This document shows, in pieces, positions 44,307-51,720 of a stretch of DNA of 64,000 nucleotides. A program made the translations under genes and the position numbers. The DNA comes from Microthrixaceae bacterium (lineage in GTDB: Bacteria > Actinomycetota > Acidimicrobiia > Acidimicrobiales > Microtrichaceae): positions 124,001 through 188,000 of the forward strand of contig JADLFH010000030.1 of NCBI GenBank assembly GCA_020845705.1, given 5' to 3'. Below the pieces are notes generated by a model that worked only from the letters and a program-made list of their open reading frames with translations, made no database searches and was not told where the DNA came from. The number at the start of each line of letters is the position of its first letter. Positions within the stretch are counted from its first letter, which is position 1.

Positions 44307-44486
44307 ATGCCACATAGGAGAGGTCAACAACCAGCCGACGGTGCAGCCGACACCGAGGCCCACAAGATCAAGCGGGGTGTCGAGGACGCCGGGGGCGACG
44401 ACGCCGAGGGCCACAGGATCAAGCGGGGTGTCGAGGACGCCGGGGGCGACGACGACGCCGAAGGGCACAAGAGGCGCTCCCGCTGA
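44307..44486 (+). CDS. 59-residue peptide with internal repeats
   Basis: I do not recognise this peptide. After an Arg/Gln-rich start (MPHRRGQQPADGAADT) it consists of EAHKIKRGVEDAGGDDA, EGHRIKRGVEDAGGDDDA and a truncated EGHKRRSR: two near-identical 17-18-residue units plus a partial third. It has no cysteine or aromatic residue and is predicted disordered. An AGAAGGGAA ribosome binding site stands 7 nt or so before the ATG. The repeat layout and its position after a cytosolic subtilase and a GAF protein resemble a multi-core precursor peptide, but no modifying enzyme is evident. Codon use is normal for the region. Confidence 0.6.
   Translation: MPHRRGQQPADGAADTEAHKIKRGVEDAGGDDAEGHRIKRGVEDAGGDDDAEGHKRRSR
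44355..44474 (+). repeat. Tandem 51/54-bp coding repeat
   Basis: Units 44355-44405 and 44406-44459 differ by a GAC codon insertion and a few substitutions; 44460-44474 starts a third. The repeat encodes the duplicated EGH(K/R)IKRGVEDAGGDD segment of the 59-residue peptide. Substitutions are in part silent. Confidence 0.85.
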
Positions 44487-44491
44487 CGGTT

Positions 44492-44665
44492 CGCATCGGG
44501 GGCCGTGAGTGGGGGCGGCTCCCGATGTATCCAACTCACCTCGGTGTGACGCCTCGCACCGCTGGACTGTGGCGTGGATCACACAACAGCGTCGCGAACG
44601 GGCTCACACTCGGGGTAGTGGCAGATCGCATCGGGGGCCGTGGGTGGGGTTCGGCTCCCGATGTA
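44492..44665. repeat. Pair of hairpin repeats, 135 bp apart
   Basis: Copies at 44492-44529 and 44627-44665 share CGCATCGGGGGCCGTG and CGGCTCCCGATGTA. Each can fold through CATCGGG.../...CCCGATG with an inner CCG/CGG. They bracket a stretch without an ORF between the peptide gene and the convergent histidine kinase gene, and the second ends 17 bp before the kinase stop. No U-tract follows, so terminator function is uncertain. Confidence 0.7.
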
Positions 44666-44682
44666 CCTGTTTCGTGGCCACC

Positions 44683-46074
44683 TCAAGGCAGCCGCACCAC
44701 GAAGGTGGTGCCGCTGCCTTCGACGCTTTTGACGCCGCACGATCCGCCCATCCGGGCGCACAGCTCCGCCACGATGGCCAAACCCAACCCGGTGCCCCTA
44801 CCCCGGCGCGCGGGTTGGTTGTCGGCCTGGTAGAGGCGGTCGAACACATGCGGCAGTTCGGCCGCGGCGATGCCGGGGCCGTCGTCGCTGATCTCGATGA
44901 CGACGTTGCCCTTGTCGGAGCGGACCTCCACCCACACGCCGCTGCGGGCGAAGCCGATGGCGTTCGCGGTGAGGTTCGCCACCACCTGGGCGAGGCGGTC
45001 GACGTCGACGGTCGCGTGCATCGGCGCTGTGGTGTCGAGGCGATGGTGGAGCTCGACTCCGGCGGCGGCGGCTTCGTGGGCCAGGCCGGTGAGCACCCCT
45101 GCGACCACGTCTGTAACGTCGGCCTCGGTCGGGTGGAGCTCGAAGCGGTCCACGTCGAGGCGCGCCAGGTCCAACAGATCCCCGACGAGTCGCTCGAGTC
45201 GGCGTGACTCCCCGATGATGACCGCGGCCGCGGCGGCGGGGTCCGGTGCTGCGCCGTCCGCGATGGCTTCGGCGTAGCCGCGGATGGAGGTCAGCGGTGT
45301 TCGCAGGTCGTGGGAGACCGACAGGAGGAACTGGCGTTCCTGGTCGCGGGCGCGCTGCAATCCATCGCCCATGGCGTTGATGGACCGGGCCAGCACCGCC
45401 AGCTCGTCGTCGCCGGGCGGCTCGGGCAGCCGTGCCTGGAGGTCGCCGCGGGCGATCCGAGTCGTGGTGGCGACCGCGGCGCGCACGGGTGCGGCGAGAC
45501 GCCGCGCCAACCAGGCCGACACGGCGGCTGCGACGAGGATCGCGACGGCGGCGGAGCCCGCGAACCAGCGGAACGTGGGACCGAAGAGGCGTTCGCGCTT
45601 CGAGGTCAACACCGTGACCATCGTCGTTTCCCTCCCGTCCTCGCGCTTCTGTTGGGCGCGCCCGGCAGCGGCCCACAACGTGTTGCCGAACTGGCCGGAG
45701 ATCGTCTCGCCCGCACGCAGCGAATCGAGATCCAAGACGTTGGCCTCGACGCCGTCGGGTAGCTCACCGATGAAGTTCCCGTTGGGCCCGATGGCCCCGC
45801 GACCCACGCCGCTCACGCTGAGGGCTGCGAGTAGCTGTCGTCGGAGCTGGGTGAAGGTCGACTCGGCGCCGGCCGCATCTGCCCTTCGCCCGGCGCGGAG
45901 CAACGCCGCGTCGACCGCGACGAACAGCTCGTTGGTCCGTTCCGCCGTGGCCTCCAGCCGACGCAGCTCCTGGCTTCGGTTCGCGACGCGTGCCACCAGG
46001 AAGGTGCCGACGGCGGTCAGCGCCAGCGACACGACGACGGCTCCCACCAGCGCTTGGGCGATACGGCGGTTCAC
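44683..46074 (-). CDS. Sensor histidine kinase
   Basis: This 463-residue membrane kinase has a first transmembrane helix at about 9-30, an extracytoplasmic sensor of about 135 residues and a second helix at about 168-190. A HAMP domain (190-243) precedes the H-box FLLSVSHDLRTPLTSIRGYAE with His255. The ATP-binding domain has NLTANAIGFA (N-box), DDGPGIAAAELPHVFDRLYQ and GRGTGLGLAIVAELC. The GTG at 46074 lies 4 bp after the response-regulator stop, so the pair is co-transcribed. The signal is unknown. Confidence 0.92.
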   Translation of the reverse strand: MNRRIAQALVGAVVVSLALTAVGTFLVARVANRSQELRRLEATAERTNELFVAVDAALLRAGRRADAAGAESTFTQLRRQLLAALSVSGVGRGAIGPNGNFIGELPDGVEANVLDLDSLRAGETISGQFGNTLWAAAGRAQQKREDGRETTMVTVLTSKRERLFGPTFRWFAGSAAVAILVAAAVSAWLARRLAAPVRAAVATTTRIARGDLQARLPEPPGDDELAVLARSINAMGDGLQRARDQERQFLLSVSHDLRTPLTSIRGYAEAIADGAAPDPAAAAAVIIGESRRLERLVGDLLDLARLDVDRFELHPTEADVTDVVAGVLTGLAHEAAAAGVELHHRLDTTAPMHATVDVDRLAQVVANLTANAIGFARSGVWVEVRSDKGNVVIEISDDGPGIAAAELPHVFDRLYQADNQPARRGRGTGLGLAIVAELCARMGGSCGVKSVEGSGTTFVVRLP

Positions 46075-46078
46075 CTCA

Positions 46079-46759
46079 TCAGTCCAGCCTGTAGCCGACA
46101 CCCCACACGGTGGTGAGCGCGAAGGAGTCGCCGAGCTTCTTGCGGAGCTGGCGGACATGCACGTCCACCGTGCGTTCGTCGCCGATCCAACCCGGCCCCC
46201 ACACACCGTCCAGAAGCTGCCGGCGAGACAGTGCAAGGCCCCTGTTCTGCACGAGGTGCGCGAGGAGGTCGAACTCGCGGGCAGCGAGGGGGACCGCCTC
46301 GCCCGCGAGGGTCGCCTCGCGTCGACCCAGGTCCACGCGCAGATCTCCGATGTCGTGAACCGCAGGCGCGTCGTGGCGTGCGGAGGATTCGGATCGACGA
46401 AGCAATGCCTTCACGCGGGCAGCCAGCTCACGCGGCGAGAAGGGTTTGGTTACATAGTCGTCGGCTCCCAACTCCAGGCCGAGCACCCGGTCGATCTCGT
46501 CGTCGCGCGCCGTCAACATGATCACGCCCAGGCTGTTGCCCGAGGCGCGGAGCCGTCGACACACCTCGAACCCGTCGATGCCTCCGCCCAGTCCGATGTC
46601 GAGGAGAACGAGCCGTGCCCCGTGGGTGGCGACCGCGGCGATGCCGGCTTCGCCGTCGGAGTGCAACAGGACGCGGTAGCCCTCCCTGCGTAGATAGAGG
46701 TCCACGAGATCCGCGATGTTGGTGTCGTCCTCGATCACGACGATGACCGTCTCGCTCAT
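46079..46759 (-). CDS. OmpR-family response regulator
   Basis: This 226-residue two-domain regulator has a receiver domain with acidic pocket IEDD (10-12), phosphoacceptor Asp54 (LVLLDIGL), the Thr in VIMLTAR and the Lys in DDYVTKPFSPRELAARV. The C-terminal winged helix ends with DERTVDVHVRQLRKKLGD and TVWGVGYRLD. The ATG at 46759 is preceded at 6 nt by CACAAT on the minus strand; the long upstream frame is antisense to trpC. It is partnered by the adjacent histidine kinase. Confidence 0.94.
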   Translation of the reverse strand: MSETVIVVIEDDTNIADLVDLYLRREGYRVLLHSDGEAGIAAVATHGARLVLLDIGLGGGIDGFEVCRRLRASGNSLGVIMLTARDDEIDRVLGLELGADDYVTKPFSPRELAARVKALLRRSESSARHDAPAVHDIGDLRVDLGRREATLAGEAVPLAAREFDLLAHLVQNRGLALSRRQLLDGVWGPGWIGDERTVDVHVRQLRKKLGDSFALTTVWGVGYRLD

Positions 46760-46843
46760 GGGGCCATTGTGGCCGGGTTGGCTCTGGATTCGGCGGAGGC
46801 CTCGAACTGCGAGCGGTGAGCGTGGGTGGCCCAGAATGGCGGG

Positions 46844-47632
46844 GTGGCAGCGACCTACCTGGACCGGATCCTCGACCATCACCGTGGCCGCGCCGCGGCC
46901 GACTCTCGGCCCGTCTCGGATCTGCGGGCGCGTTGTGAAGGTCTGCCCCCCACCCGCGGGTTCCGTGCCGCGCTCGTGGGCCGCGCCACGCTCGGGGTCA
47001 TCGCCGAGATCAAGAGGCGTTCGCCGTCCAAGGGCGACCTCTTCACCGGACTGGACCCCGCGGCGGTGGCCGCCGCGTACGAGGCGGGTGGTGCGGCATG
47101 TCTGTCGGTGTTGACCGACGGACCGCACTTCGGCGGCTCGGCGGAAGACCTGCGCGCGGCGCGTGCCGCAGTGTCGCTGCCGGTGCTGCGCAAGGACTTC
47201 ACCGTGTCTGTCCACGACGTGTTGGACGCGCGGCTGATGGGAGCCGATGCCGTGTTGCTGATCGTGGCGGCACTCAGTGACGACGAGTTGGCCGAGCTCG
47301 ACGGCGTCGCTGCGGAGGTCGGCCTCGACGTGCTGGTCGAGACCCATGACGAGGCGGAGGTGGAGCGTGCGGTGGCGAACACCGGCGCGACGCTGATCGG
47401 AGTTAACCAGCGGGATCTCGTGACCTTCGAGGTCGACACCGCCCGAGCCGTCAGGGTGATCGACGCGATCCCGTCAGCAGCAGTGAAGGTCGCCGAGTCG
47501 GGTGTGCGCAACGCCGAGGACGCGAGACGGCTCGCCGCGGCCGGCTACGACGCGGTGTTGGTGGGCGAGCACCTCGTGACGGCCCCCGATCTCTCCACTG
47601 CCGTAGCAGCGATGTGCATGCCCCGCGGCTAG
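46844..47632 (+). CDS. trpC: Indole-3-glycerol phosphate synthase
   Basis: This 262-residue TIM-barrel enzyme closes the indole ring. It has VIAEIKRRSPSKGDL (catalytic Lys), AAAYEAGGAACLSVLTDGPHFGG, LPVLRKDFTVSVHDVLDARLMGADAVLLI, DVLVETHDEAEV, IGVNQRDLVTFEVD and VAESGVRNAEDARR. A GTG at 46826 is open as well; the GTG at 46844 is preferred because CAGAAT stands 6 nt before it. It is divergent from the two-component system and starts trpC-F-B-A. Confidence 0.94.
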   Translation: MAATYLDRILDHHRGRAAADSRPVSDLRARCEGLPPTRGFRAALVGRATLGVIAEIKRRSPSKGDLFTGLDPAAVAAAYEAGGAACLSVLTDGPHFGGSAEDLRAARAAVSLPVLRKDFTVSVHDVLDARLMGADAVLLIVAALSDDELAELDGVAAEVGLDVLVETHDEAEVERAVANTGATLIGVNQRDLVTFEVDTARAVRVIDAIPSAAVKVAESGVRNAEDARRLAAAGYDAVLVGEHLVTAPDLSTAVAAMCMPRG

Positions 47633-47649
47633 CCCCACCCCTCGGCGGT

Positions 47650-47655
47650 TAGCCT
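47650..47655 (+). promoter_or_regulatory. -10 hexamer before trpF
   Basis: TAGCCT ends 9 nt before the ATG at 47665, in the short gap after trpC. It could give a secondary, leaderless trpFBA transcript. Confidence 0.35.
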
Positions 47656-47664
47656 CACGATGTC

Positions 47665-48327
47665 ATGTGGGTGAAGATCTGCGGCATCACCAACGAAGAG
47701 GACGCGCTGATGTCGATAGCGCTCGGCGCGGACGCTCTCGGTTTCGTCTTCGCCCCCTCGCCACGGCAGGTGGCGGTCGGGACCGCACGTGAGATCACCC
47801 GCCGCCTGCCCTTCGGCGTGATGACCGTGGGGGTGTTCCGCGACCAGTCCCCCGACCAGGTGATCGAGACGGTGTTGGCCGCGGGTCTGCACGCGGCGCA
47901 GCTGCACGGCCACGAGACCCCGAACGAGGCGAAGGCGATCCGCCAGAAGGTCCAGGCGCTCATCGTCGCCTTCCCCGCGGGGTCACACTCAGTCGAGCGC
48001 TTCGACGACTACCAGGCCGATGCCCTGATGCTCGACGCCCCGACTCCGGGAGCGGGCGAGGTGTTCGACTGGTCCCTTGCCCAAGGCGTGCCCTCTGATC
48101 GCCGGCTGATCCTCGCCGGCGGGTTGTCGCCCGGAAACGTCGCGGACGCCATCCGGACGGTGCGACCCTGGGGAGTCGACGTGTCCAGTGGGGTGGAGGT
48201 CGAGCCGGGGATCAAGGATCCGAGGAAGGTGTTGGCCTTCACCCGGCGCGCCCGGGCTGCCTTCGAGGAGCTCGAACGCCCTCAGTCGGAGGGTTCGGAG
48301 CTGTTCGACTGGGACGAGACCGCCTGA
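47665..48327 (+). CDS. trpF: Phosphoribosylanthranilate isomerase
   Basis: This 220-residue TIM-barrel isomerase acts between TrpD and TrpC. It has [29 protein letters not shown] with the catalytic cysteine, [29 protein letters not shown] with the catalytic aspartate, [14 protein letters not shown] and [20 protein letters not shown]. The carboxyl tail of about 15 residues is an extension. Most studied actinobacteria lack trpF because PriA covers its reaction, so its presence is notable. Confidence 0.94.
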   Translation: MWVKICGITNEEDALMSIALGADALGFVFAPSPRQVAVGTAREITRRLPFGVMTVGVFRDQSPDQVIETVLAAGLHAAQLHGHETPNEAKAIRQKVQALIVAFPAGSHSVERFDDYQADALMLDAPTPGAGEVFDWSLAQGVPSDRRLILAGGLSPGNVADAIRTVRPWGVDVSSGVEVEPGIKDPRKVLAFTRRARAAFEELERPQSEGSELFDWDETA

Positions 48328-48389
48328 TCCACCCGGAACGGTCGGGGGAGAGGGAATCGGTTAGTGCCGGCGGGGTCTCGTCGCGGAGA

Positions 48390-49571
48390 ATGGCGGTCGT
48401 GTCCGATCAACCCGTGATGGGGGAGCCGACGCCGGGAGGTCGCTTCGGCGACTTCGGCGGGATGTTCGTGCCCGAGACGTTGGTCCCGGCGTGCCTTGAG
48501 CTCGATCGGGCCTTCCGTGACGCCTGGGCGGATGGTGGGTTCCGTGCCGAGCTGGATGCGCTGTTGGGCGACTACGCCGGTCGTCCCTCTCCGCTCACTC
48601 GTTGCCAACGCCTCGGCGACGAGCTGGGTGGGGTGACGCTCCTGCTGAAGCGGGAGGACCTGAACCACACCGGCAGCCACAAGATCAACAACGTCCTGGG
48701 CCAGGCGCTGCTGGCCAAGCGCATGGGCAAGGATCGCCTCGTCGCGGAGACCGGCGCCGGCCAACACGGTGTCGCCACAGCGACCGCGGCTGCGCTGTTG
48801 GGCCAGCGCTGCACCGTGTACATGGGCGAGGTCGACATGGCCCGCCAGGAGCTCAACGTGTTCCGCATGCGACTGCTGGGCGCCGAGGTGAAGCCGGCCG
48901 CCTCGGGCAGCCGCACCCTCAAGGACGCAGTGAACGAGGCCATGCGCGACTGGGTGGCCACCGTGGAGGACACCCACTACTGCCTCGGTTCGGTGATGGG
49001 TCCTCACCCCTACCCCTGGATGGTGCGCGAGTTCCATCGGGTGTTGGGCATCGAGGCGCGCGAGCAGTGCGTGGCCCTGTTGGGCGACGTGCCCGACGTG
49101 GTGGTCGCGTGTGTCGGCGGCGGATCGAACGCCGCGGGGATCTTCTCCGGCTTCGCCGATGACCGCAGCGAGCTGGTCGGCGTCGAGCCCGCAGGCGGAG
49201 CCGCCATCGGAGGGGGGATCCCCGGCATCGTGCACGGCATGCAGTCGTTCCTCAAGCAGGACGAGTTCGGCCAGGTGGAGGAGGCGCAGTCGATCTCGGC
49301 GGGTCTCGACTACCCCGGCGTCGGCCCCGAACACGCACATCTCGCGGCGAGCGGGCGGGCGATCTACCCCAGTGTGACCGACGCAGAGGTGATCGACGCG
49401 TTCCAGCTCCTGTCACGCACCGAGGGGATCATCCCCGCACTGGAGCCGGCTCACGCCCTCGCGTGGGTGAGCCGCGAGCGGGCGTCGTTGGTGGGTCGCA
49501 GCGTGTTGGTGAGCCTCTCGGGCCGCGGCGACAAGGACGTCGCCCAGATGATGGAGGTGCTGGGCCCGTGA
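48390..49571 (+). CDS. trpB: Tryptophan synthase beta chain
   Basis: This 393-residue PLP enzyme condenses indole and serine. It has [15 protein letters not shown], the PLP lysine in [66 protein letters not shown] and [16 protein letters not shown] at 48399 is an alternative start, since GAGAAT lies 7 nt before it. The stop overlaps trpA (GTGA). Confidence 0.96.
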   Translation: MAVVSDQPVMGEPTPGGRFGDFGGMFVPETLVPACLELDRAFRDAWADGGFRAELDALLGDYAGRPSPLTRCQRLGDELGGVTLLLKREDLNHTGSHKINNVLGQALLAKRMGKDRLVAETGAGQHGVATATAAALLGQRCTVYMGEVDMARQELNVFRMRLLGAEVKPAASGSRTLKDAVNEAMRDWVATVEDTHYCLGSVMGPHPYPWMVREFHRVLGIEAREQCVALLGDVPDVVVACVGGGSNAAGIFSGFADDRSELVGVEPAGGAAIGGGIPGIVHGMQSFLKQDEFGQVEEAQSISAGLDYPGVGPEHAHLAASGRAIYPSVTDAEVIDAFQLLSRTEGIIPALEPAHALAWVSRERASLVGRSVLVSLSGRGDKDVAQMMEVLGP

Positions 49572-50347
49572 GCTGCCCTGGTTTGGAAGTCGCGCTGCGC
49601 CGACGCCGTGAGCAGGGTGGAAAGAGCCTGGTCCCGTATCTCACCGGCGGCCTGGGCGACTGGACAACCATCCTGTTGGCCGCGGCCGACGCGGGAGCCG
49701 ATGCCATCGAGGTCGGCATCCCGTTCTCGGATCCTGTCATGGACGGACCGGTCATCCAGCAGGCGAACGACCTCGCCCTCGCGGCCGGCGCAACCCCGCC
49801 CGGCATCCTCGACGCGCTGTCGGGCCTCGACGCCGGCGTGCCGCTCGCGGTGATGACGTATGCGAACCTCGTCTACCGCTTCGGGTGGGAGCGCTTCGCG
49901 TCGCGGTGCGCGGCAGTCGGCGTGTCGGGGGCGATCCTGCCCGACATCCCCCTCGAGGAGGTCGGCCCCTGGGCCGCGGCAGCCGACGCTGCCGGGGTCG
50001 CCACCGTGTTGTTGGCGGCGCCCACGACGCCCGATGATCGGCTGGCTGCGATCTGTGAGCGCGGCAGAGGGTTCCTCTACGCGGTCGGTCTGCTGGGGAT
50101 CACAGGCGAACGTGACTCGCTTGCCGCGAGTGCGAAGGTGATCGCCGCGAGGGCAAAGCAGGTGACCGACCTACCGGTGCTCGTTGGTGTCGGAATCGGC
50201 ACACCCCGCCAGGCCGTGGAGGTGTGCGAGGTGGCCGACGGGGTCGTGGTGGGGTCCGCGTTCGTGCGCCGCATGGTGGAGACCGGATCGCCCGAGGCGG
50301 TGGCCGAGCTCGTCGAGGAGTTCCGCTCAGCTCTCGACGCCGGGTGA
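49568..50347 (+). CDS. trpA: Tryptophan synthase alpha chain
   Basis: This 259-residue TIM-barrel subunit cleaves indole-3-glycerol phosphate to indole. It has [12 protein letters not shown] (family PYxTaGdP variant), the catalytic glutamate in [21 protein letters not shown] and the catalytic aspartate in [23 protein letters not shown] and [15 protein letters not shown] are further hallmarks. The frame is open upstream within trpB, but the GTG at 49568 forms the 4-bp overlap typical of trpBA. Confidence 0.95.
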   Translation: MSCPGLEVALRRRREQGGKSLVPYLTGGLGDWTTILLAAADAGADAIEVGIPFSDPVMDGPVIQQANDLALAAGATPPGILDALSGLDAGVPLAVMTYANLVYRFGWERFASRCAAVGVSGAILPDIPLEEVGPWAAAADAAGVATVLLAAPTTPDDRLAAICERGRGFLYAVGLLGITGERDSLAASAKVIAARAKQVTDLPVLVGVGIGTPRQAVEVCEVADGVVVGSAFVRRMVETGSPEAVAELVEEFRSALDAG

Positions 50348-50394
50348 TCGAATCCGGGAAAGCGCGAAAAACCGCGGAACCACGCCCTTTCCGC

Positions 50395-50400
50395 TAGGGT
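50395..50400 (+). promoter_or_regulatory. -10 hexamer of the HU gene
   Basis: TAGGGT, leaving a leader of about 35 nt that contains a GGAGGA ribosome binding site. HU thus appears to be leadered, unlike most units here. Confidence 0.45.
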
Positions 50401-50441
50401 CTTACACCGATGTCATTTGTGAGTCGATGGAGGATCACCCA

Positions 50442-50738
50442 ATGAACAAGACAGAACTCGTCGAGACGATCGCCCGGCGGACCGAGCTCCCCAAGAAGGA
50501 TGTCGAGGCCGTCCTCAACACCTTCTTCGACGTGGCCGCCCAGGTGGTGGCCAAGGGCAAGGAGTCCCTCACCATCCCCGGTTGGCTGAAGATCGAGCAG
50601 ACCACCCGTGGGGCCCGTGTCGGTCGCAACCCCCAGACCGGCGAGGAGATCAAGATCAAGGCCTCCAAGGCAGTGAAGATCACCGCCGGTGCCACCCTGA
50701 AGGCGATCGCGAAGGGCGACAAGCCGGCCCCCAAGTGA
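50442..50738 (+). CDS. hup: Histone-like DNA-binding protein HU
   Basis: This 98-residue nucleoid protein has the HU/IHF fold. It opens MNKTELVETIARRTELPKKDVEAVL, the beta-arm region is IPGWLKIEQTTRGARVGRNPQTGEEIKI (the proline-bearing tip RNPQTGE), and it closes with KAVKITAGATLKAIAKG. It lacks the long Lys/Ala-rich tail found in mycobacterial HupB. It sits between trpA and bcp and has its own promoter; a long palindrome lies 22 bp after its stop. Confidence 0.96.
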   Translation: MNKTELVETIARRTELPKKDVEAVLNTFFDVAAQVVAKGKESLTIPGWLKIEQTTRGARVGRNPQTGEEIKIKASKAVKITAGATLKAIAKGDKPAPK

Positions 50739-50760
50739 TCCATTAGCACCTCTCCCCCTA

Positions 50761-50816
50761 CCCGTTCTGTGATGCAGAGCACGACGCGAGCGTCGTGTCT
50801 CGCATCACAGAACGGG
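50761..50816. promoter_or_regulatory. 56-bp near-perfect palindrome between hup and bcp
   Basis: The arms CCCGTTCTGTGATGC (50761-50775) and GCATCACAGAACGGG (50802-50816) are exact reverse complements, and the interior CACGACGC/GCGTCGTG forms a second 8-bp stem. It ends 4 bp before the bcp -10 (TAGGGT, 50821) and covers the -35 position. No U-tract follows on either strand, so an operator or antitermination-type role is as likely as a terminator for hup. Confidence 0.65.
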
Positions 50817-50820
50817 GGTC

Positions 50821-50826
50821 TAGGGT
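50821..50826 (+). promoter_or_regulatory. -10 hexamer of bcp (leaderless)
   Basis: TAGGGT ends 7 nt before the ATG at 50834, with no ribosome binding site of the usual kind. Confidence 0.55.
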
Positions 50827-50833
50827 CCCAGGG

Positions 50834-51286
50834 ATGTTGAAGCCCGGAACCAAGGCCCCCGCCTTCACCCTGTTGGACCAGAACGGACAGAAGGTGAAGC
50901 TGTCCGAACACGCCGGCCACAAGGTGCTCGTCTACTTCTACCCGAAGGCCGACACCCCCGGCTGCACCACCCAGTCGTGTGCTCTGCGCGACATCGCCGG
51001 CGCGATCGGCGACGCGGCGATCATCGGCATCAGTCCCGACCAGCCCGAGCGCTTGGCGAAGTTCGACACCAAGTACTCCCTCGGTTTCGCCCTGCTGTCC
51101 GACGCCGACCACAAGATCGCCGAGAAGTACGGCGTGTGGGGCGAGAAGAAGAACTACGGCAAGACCTACATGGGCATCGTCCGCTCGGCGTTCCTCGTCG
51201 ATGAAGCGGGCAAGCTCCAAGAGGTTTGGTACAAGATCAGCCCGAAGGACACTCCGACCAAGCTGCTCAAGGCGCTGGAGGGGTGA
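50834..51286 (+). CDS. bcp: Thiol peroxidase of the Bcp/PrxQ family
   Basis: This 150-residue peroxiredoxin reduces peroxides using thioredoxin. The peroxidatic and resolving cysteines lie in YPKADTPGCTTQSCALRD, separated by four residues as in the alpha2-type PrxQ proteins. GVWGEKKNYGKTYMGIVRSAFLVD is the other family hallmark. The ATG start is supported by the leaderless -10. Its stop overlaps the next gene (GTGA). Confidence 0.94.
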   Translation: MLKPGTKAPAFTLLDQNGQKVKLSEHAGHKVLVYFYPKADTPGCTTQSCALRDIAGAIGDAAIIGISPDQPERLAKFDTKYSLGFALLSDADHKIAEKYGVWGEKKNYGKTYMGIVRSAFLVDEAGKLQEVWYKISPKDTPTKLLKALEG

Positions 51287-51711
51287 GCGGACTACCCGCG
51301 CCGGCCGAGCTGATTCCGCATCGGTCCCCATTCCTGCTCGTCGACGAGCTGTCGGAGTTGGTGGCGGGCGAGCGTGCAGTCGGCATCTGGCGGATTCGTG
51401 GTGACGAGGACTTCCTCGCCGGCCACTTCCCGGGTCGGCCCACCGTCCCCGGCGTGTTGCAGGTGGAGGCGCTGGCGCAGCTCGGGGCGTGCGCTGTCCT
51501 CGCCGACGAGCGATTCGCGGGGCGGCTGCCGCTCTTCGGCGGCATCGAGCGGGCGCGGTTCCGGCGTCAGGTGCTCCCAGGCGACGAGCTACGCCTCGAG
51601 ATTTCCATGACGCGGATCTCCGCGCGTGGCGGCAAGGGGAGCGGGGTCGCCACCGTCGATGGTCAGGTCGCGGCGGAAGCCGACCTGCTCTTCGTCATCG
51701 TCGACCCGTAG
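51283..51711 (+). CDS. FabZ-like hydroxyacyl-ACP dehydratase (hotdog fold)
   Basis: This 142-residue hotdog-fold protein resembles FabZ, which dehydrates 3-hydroxyacyl-ACP. It has IPHRSPFLLVDE, the active-site histidine and glutamate in GHFPGRPTVPGVLQVEALAQLG, and FGGIERARFRRQVLPGDEL. It converges with the fabH-fabG-acpP-fabF operon, leaving 9 bp, and would supply the dehydratase step to that set. FabZ in typical actinobacteria is replaced by HadABC, so a FabZ-type enzyme is worth noting. Confidence 0.82.
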   Translation: MSGLPAPAELIPHRSPFLLVDELSELVAGERAVGIWRIRGDEDFLAGHFPGRPTVPGVLQVEALAQLGACAVLADERFAGRLPLFGGIERARFRRQVLPGDELRLEISMTRISARGGKGSGVATVDGQVAAEADLLFVIVDP

Positions 51712-51720
51712 GCCGAGCCG

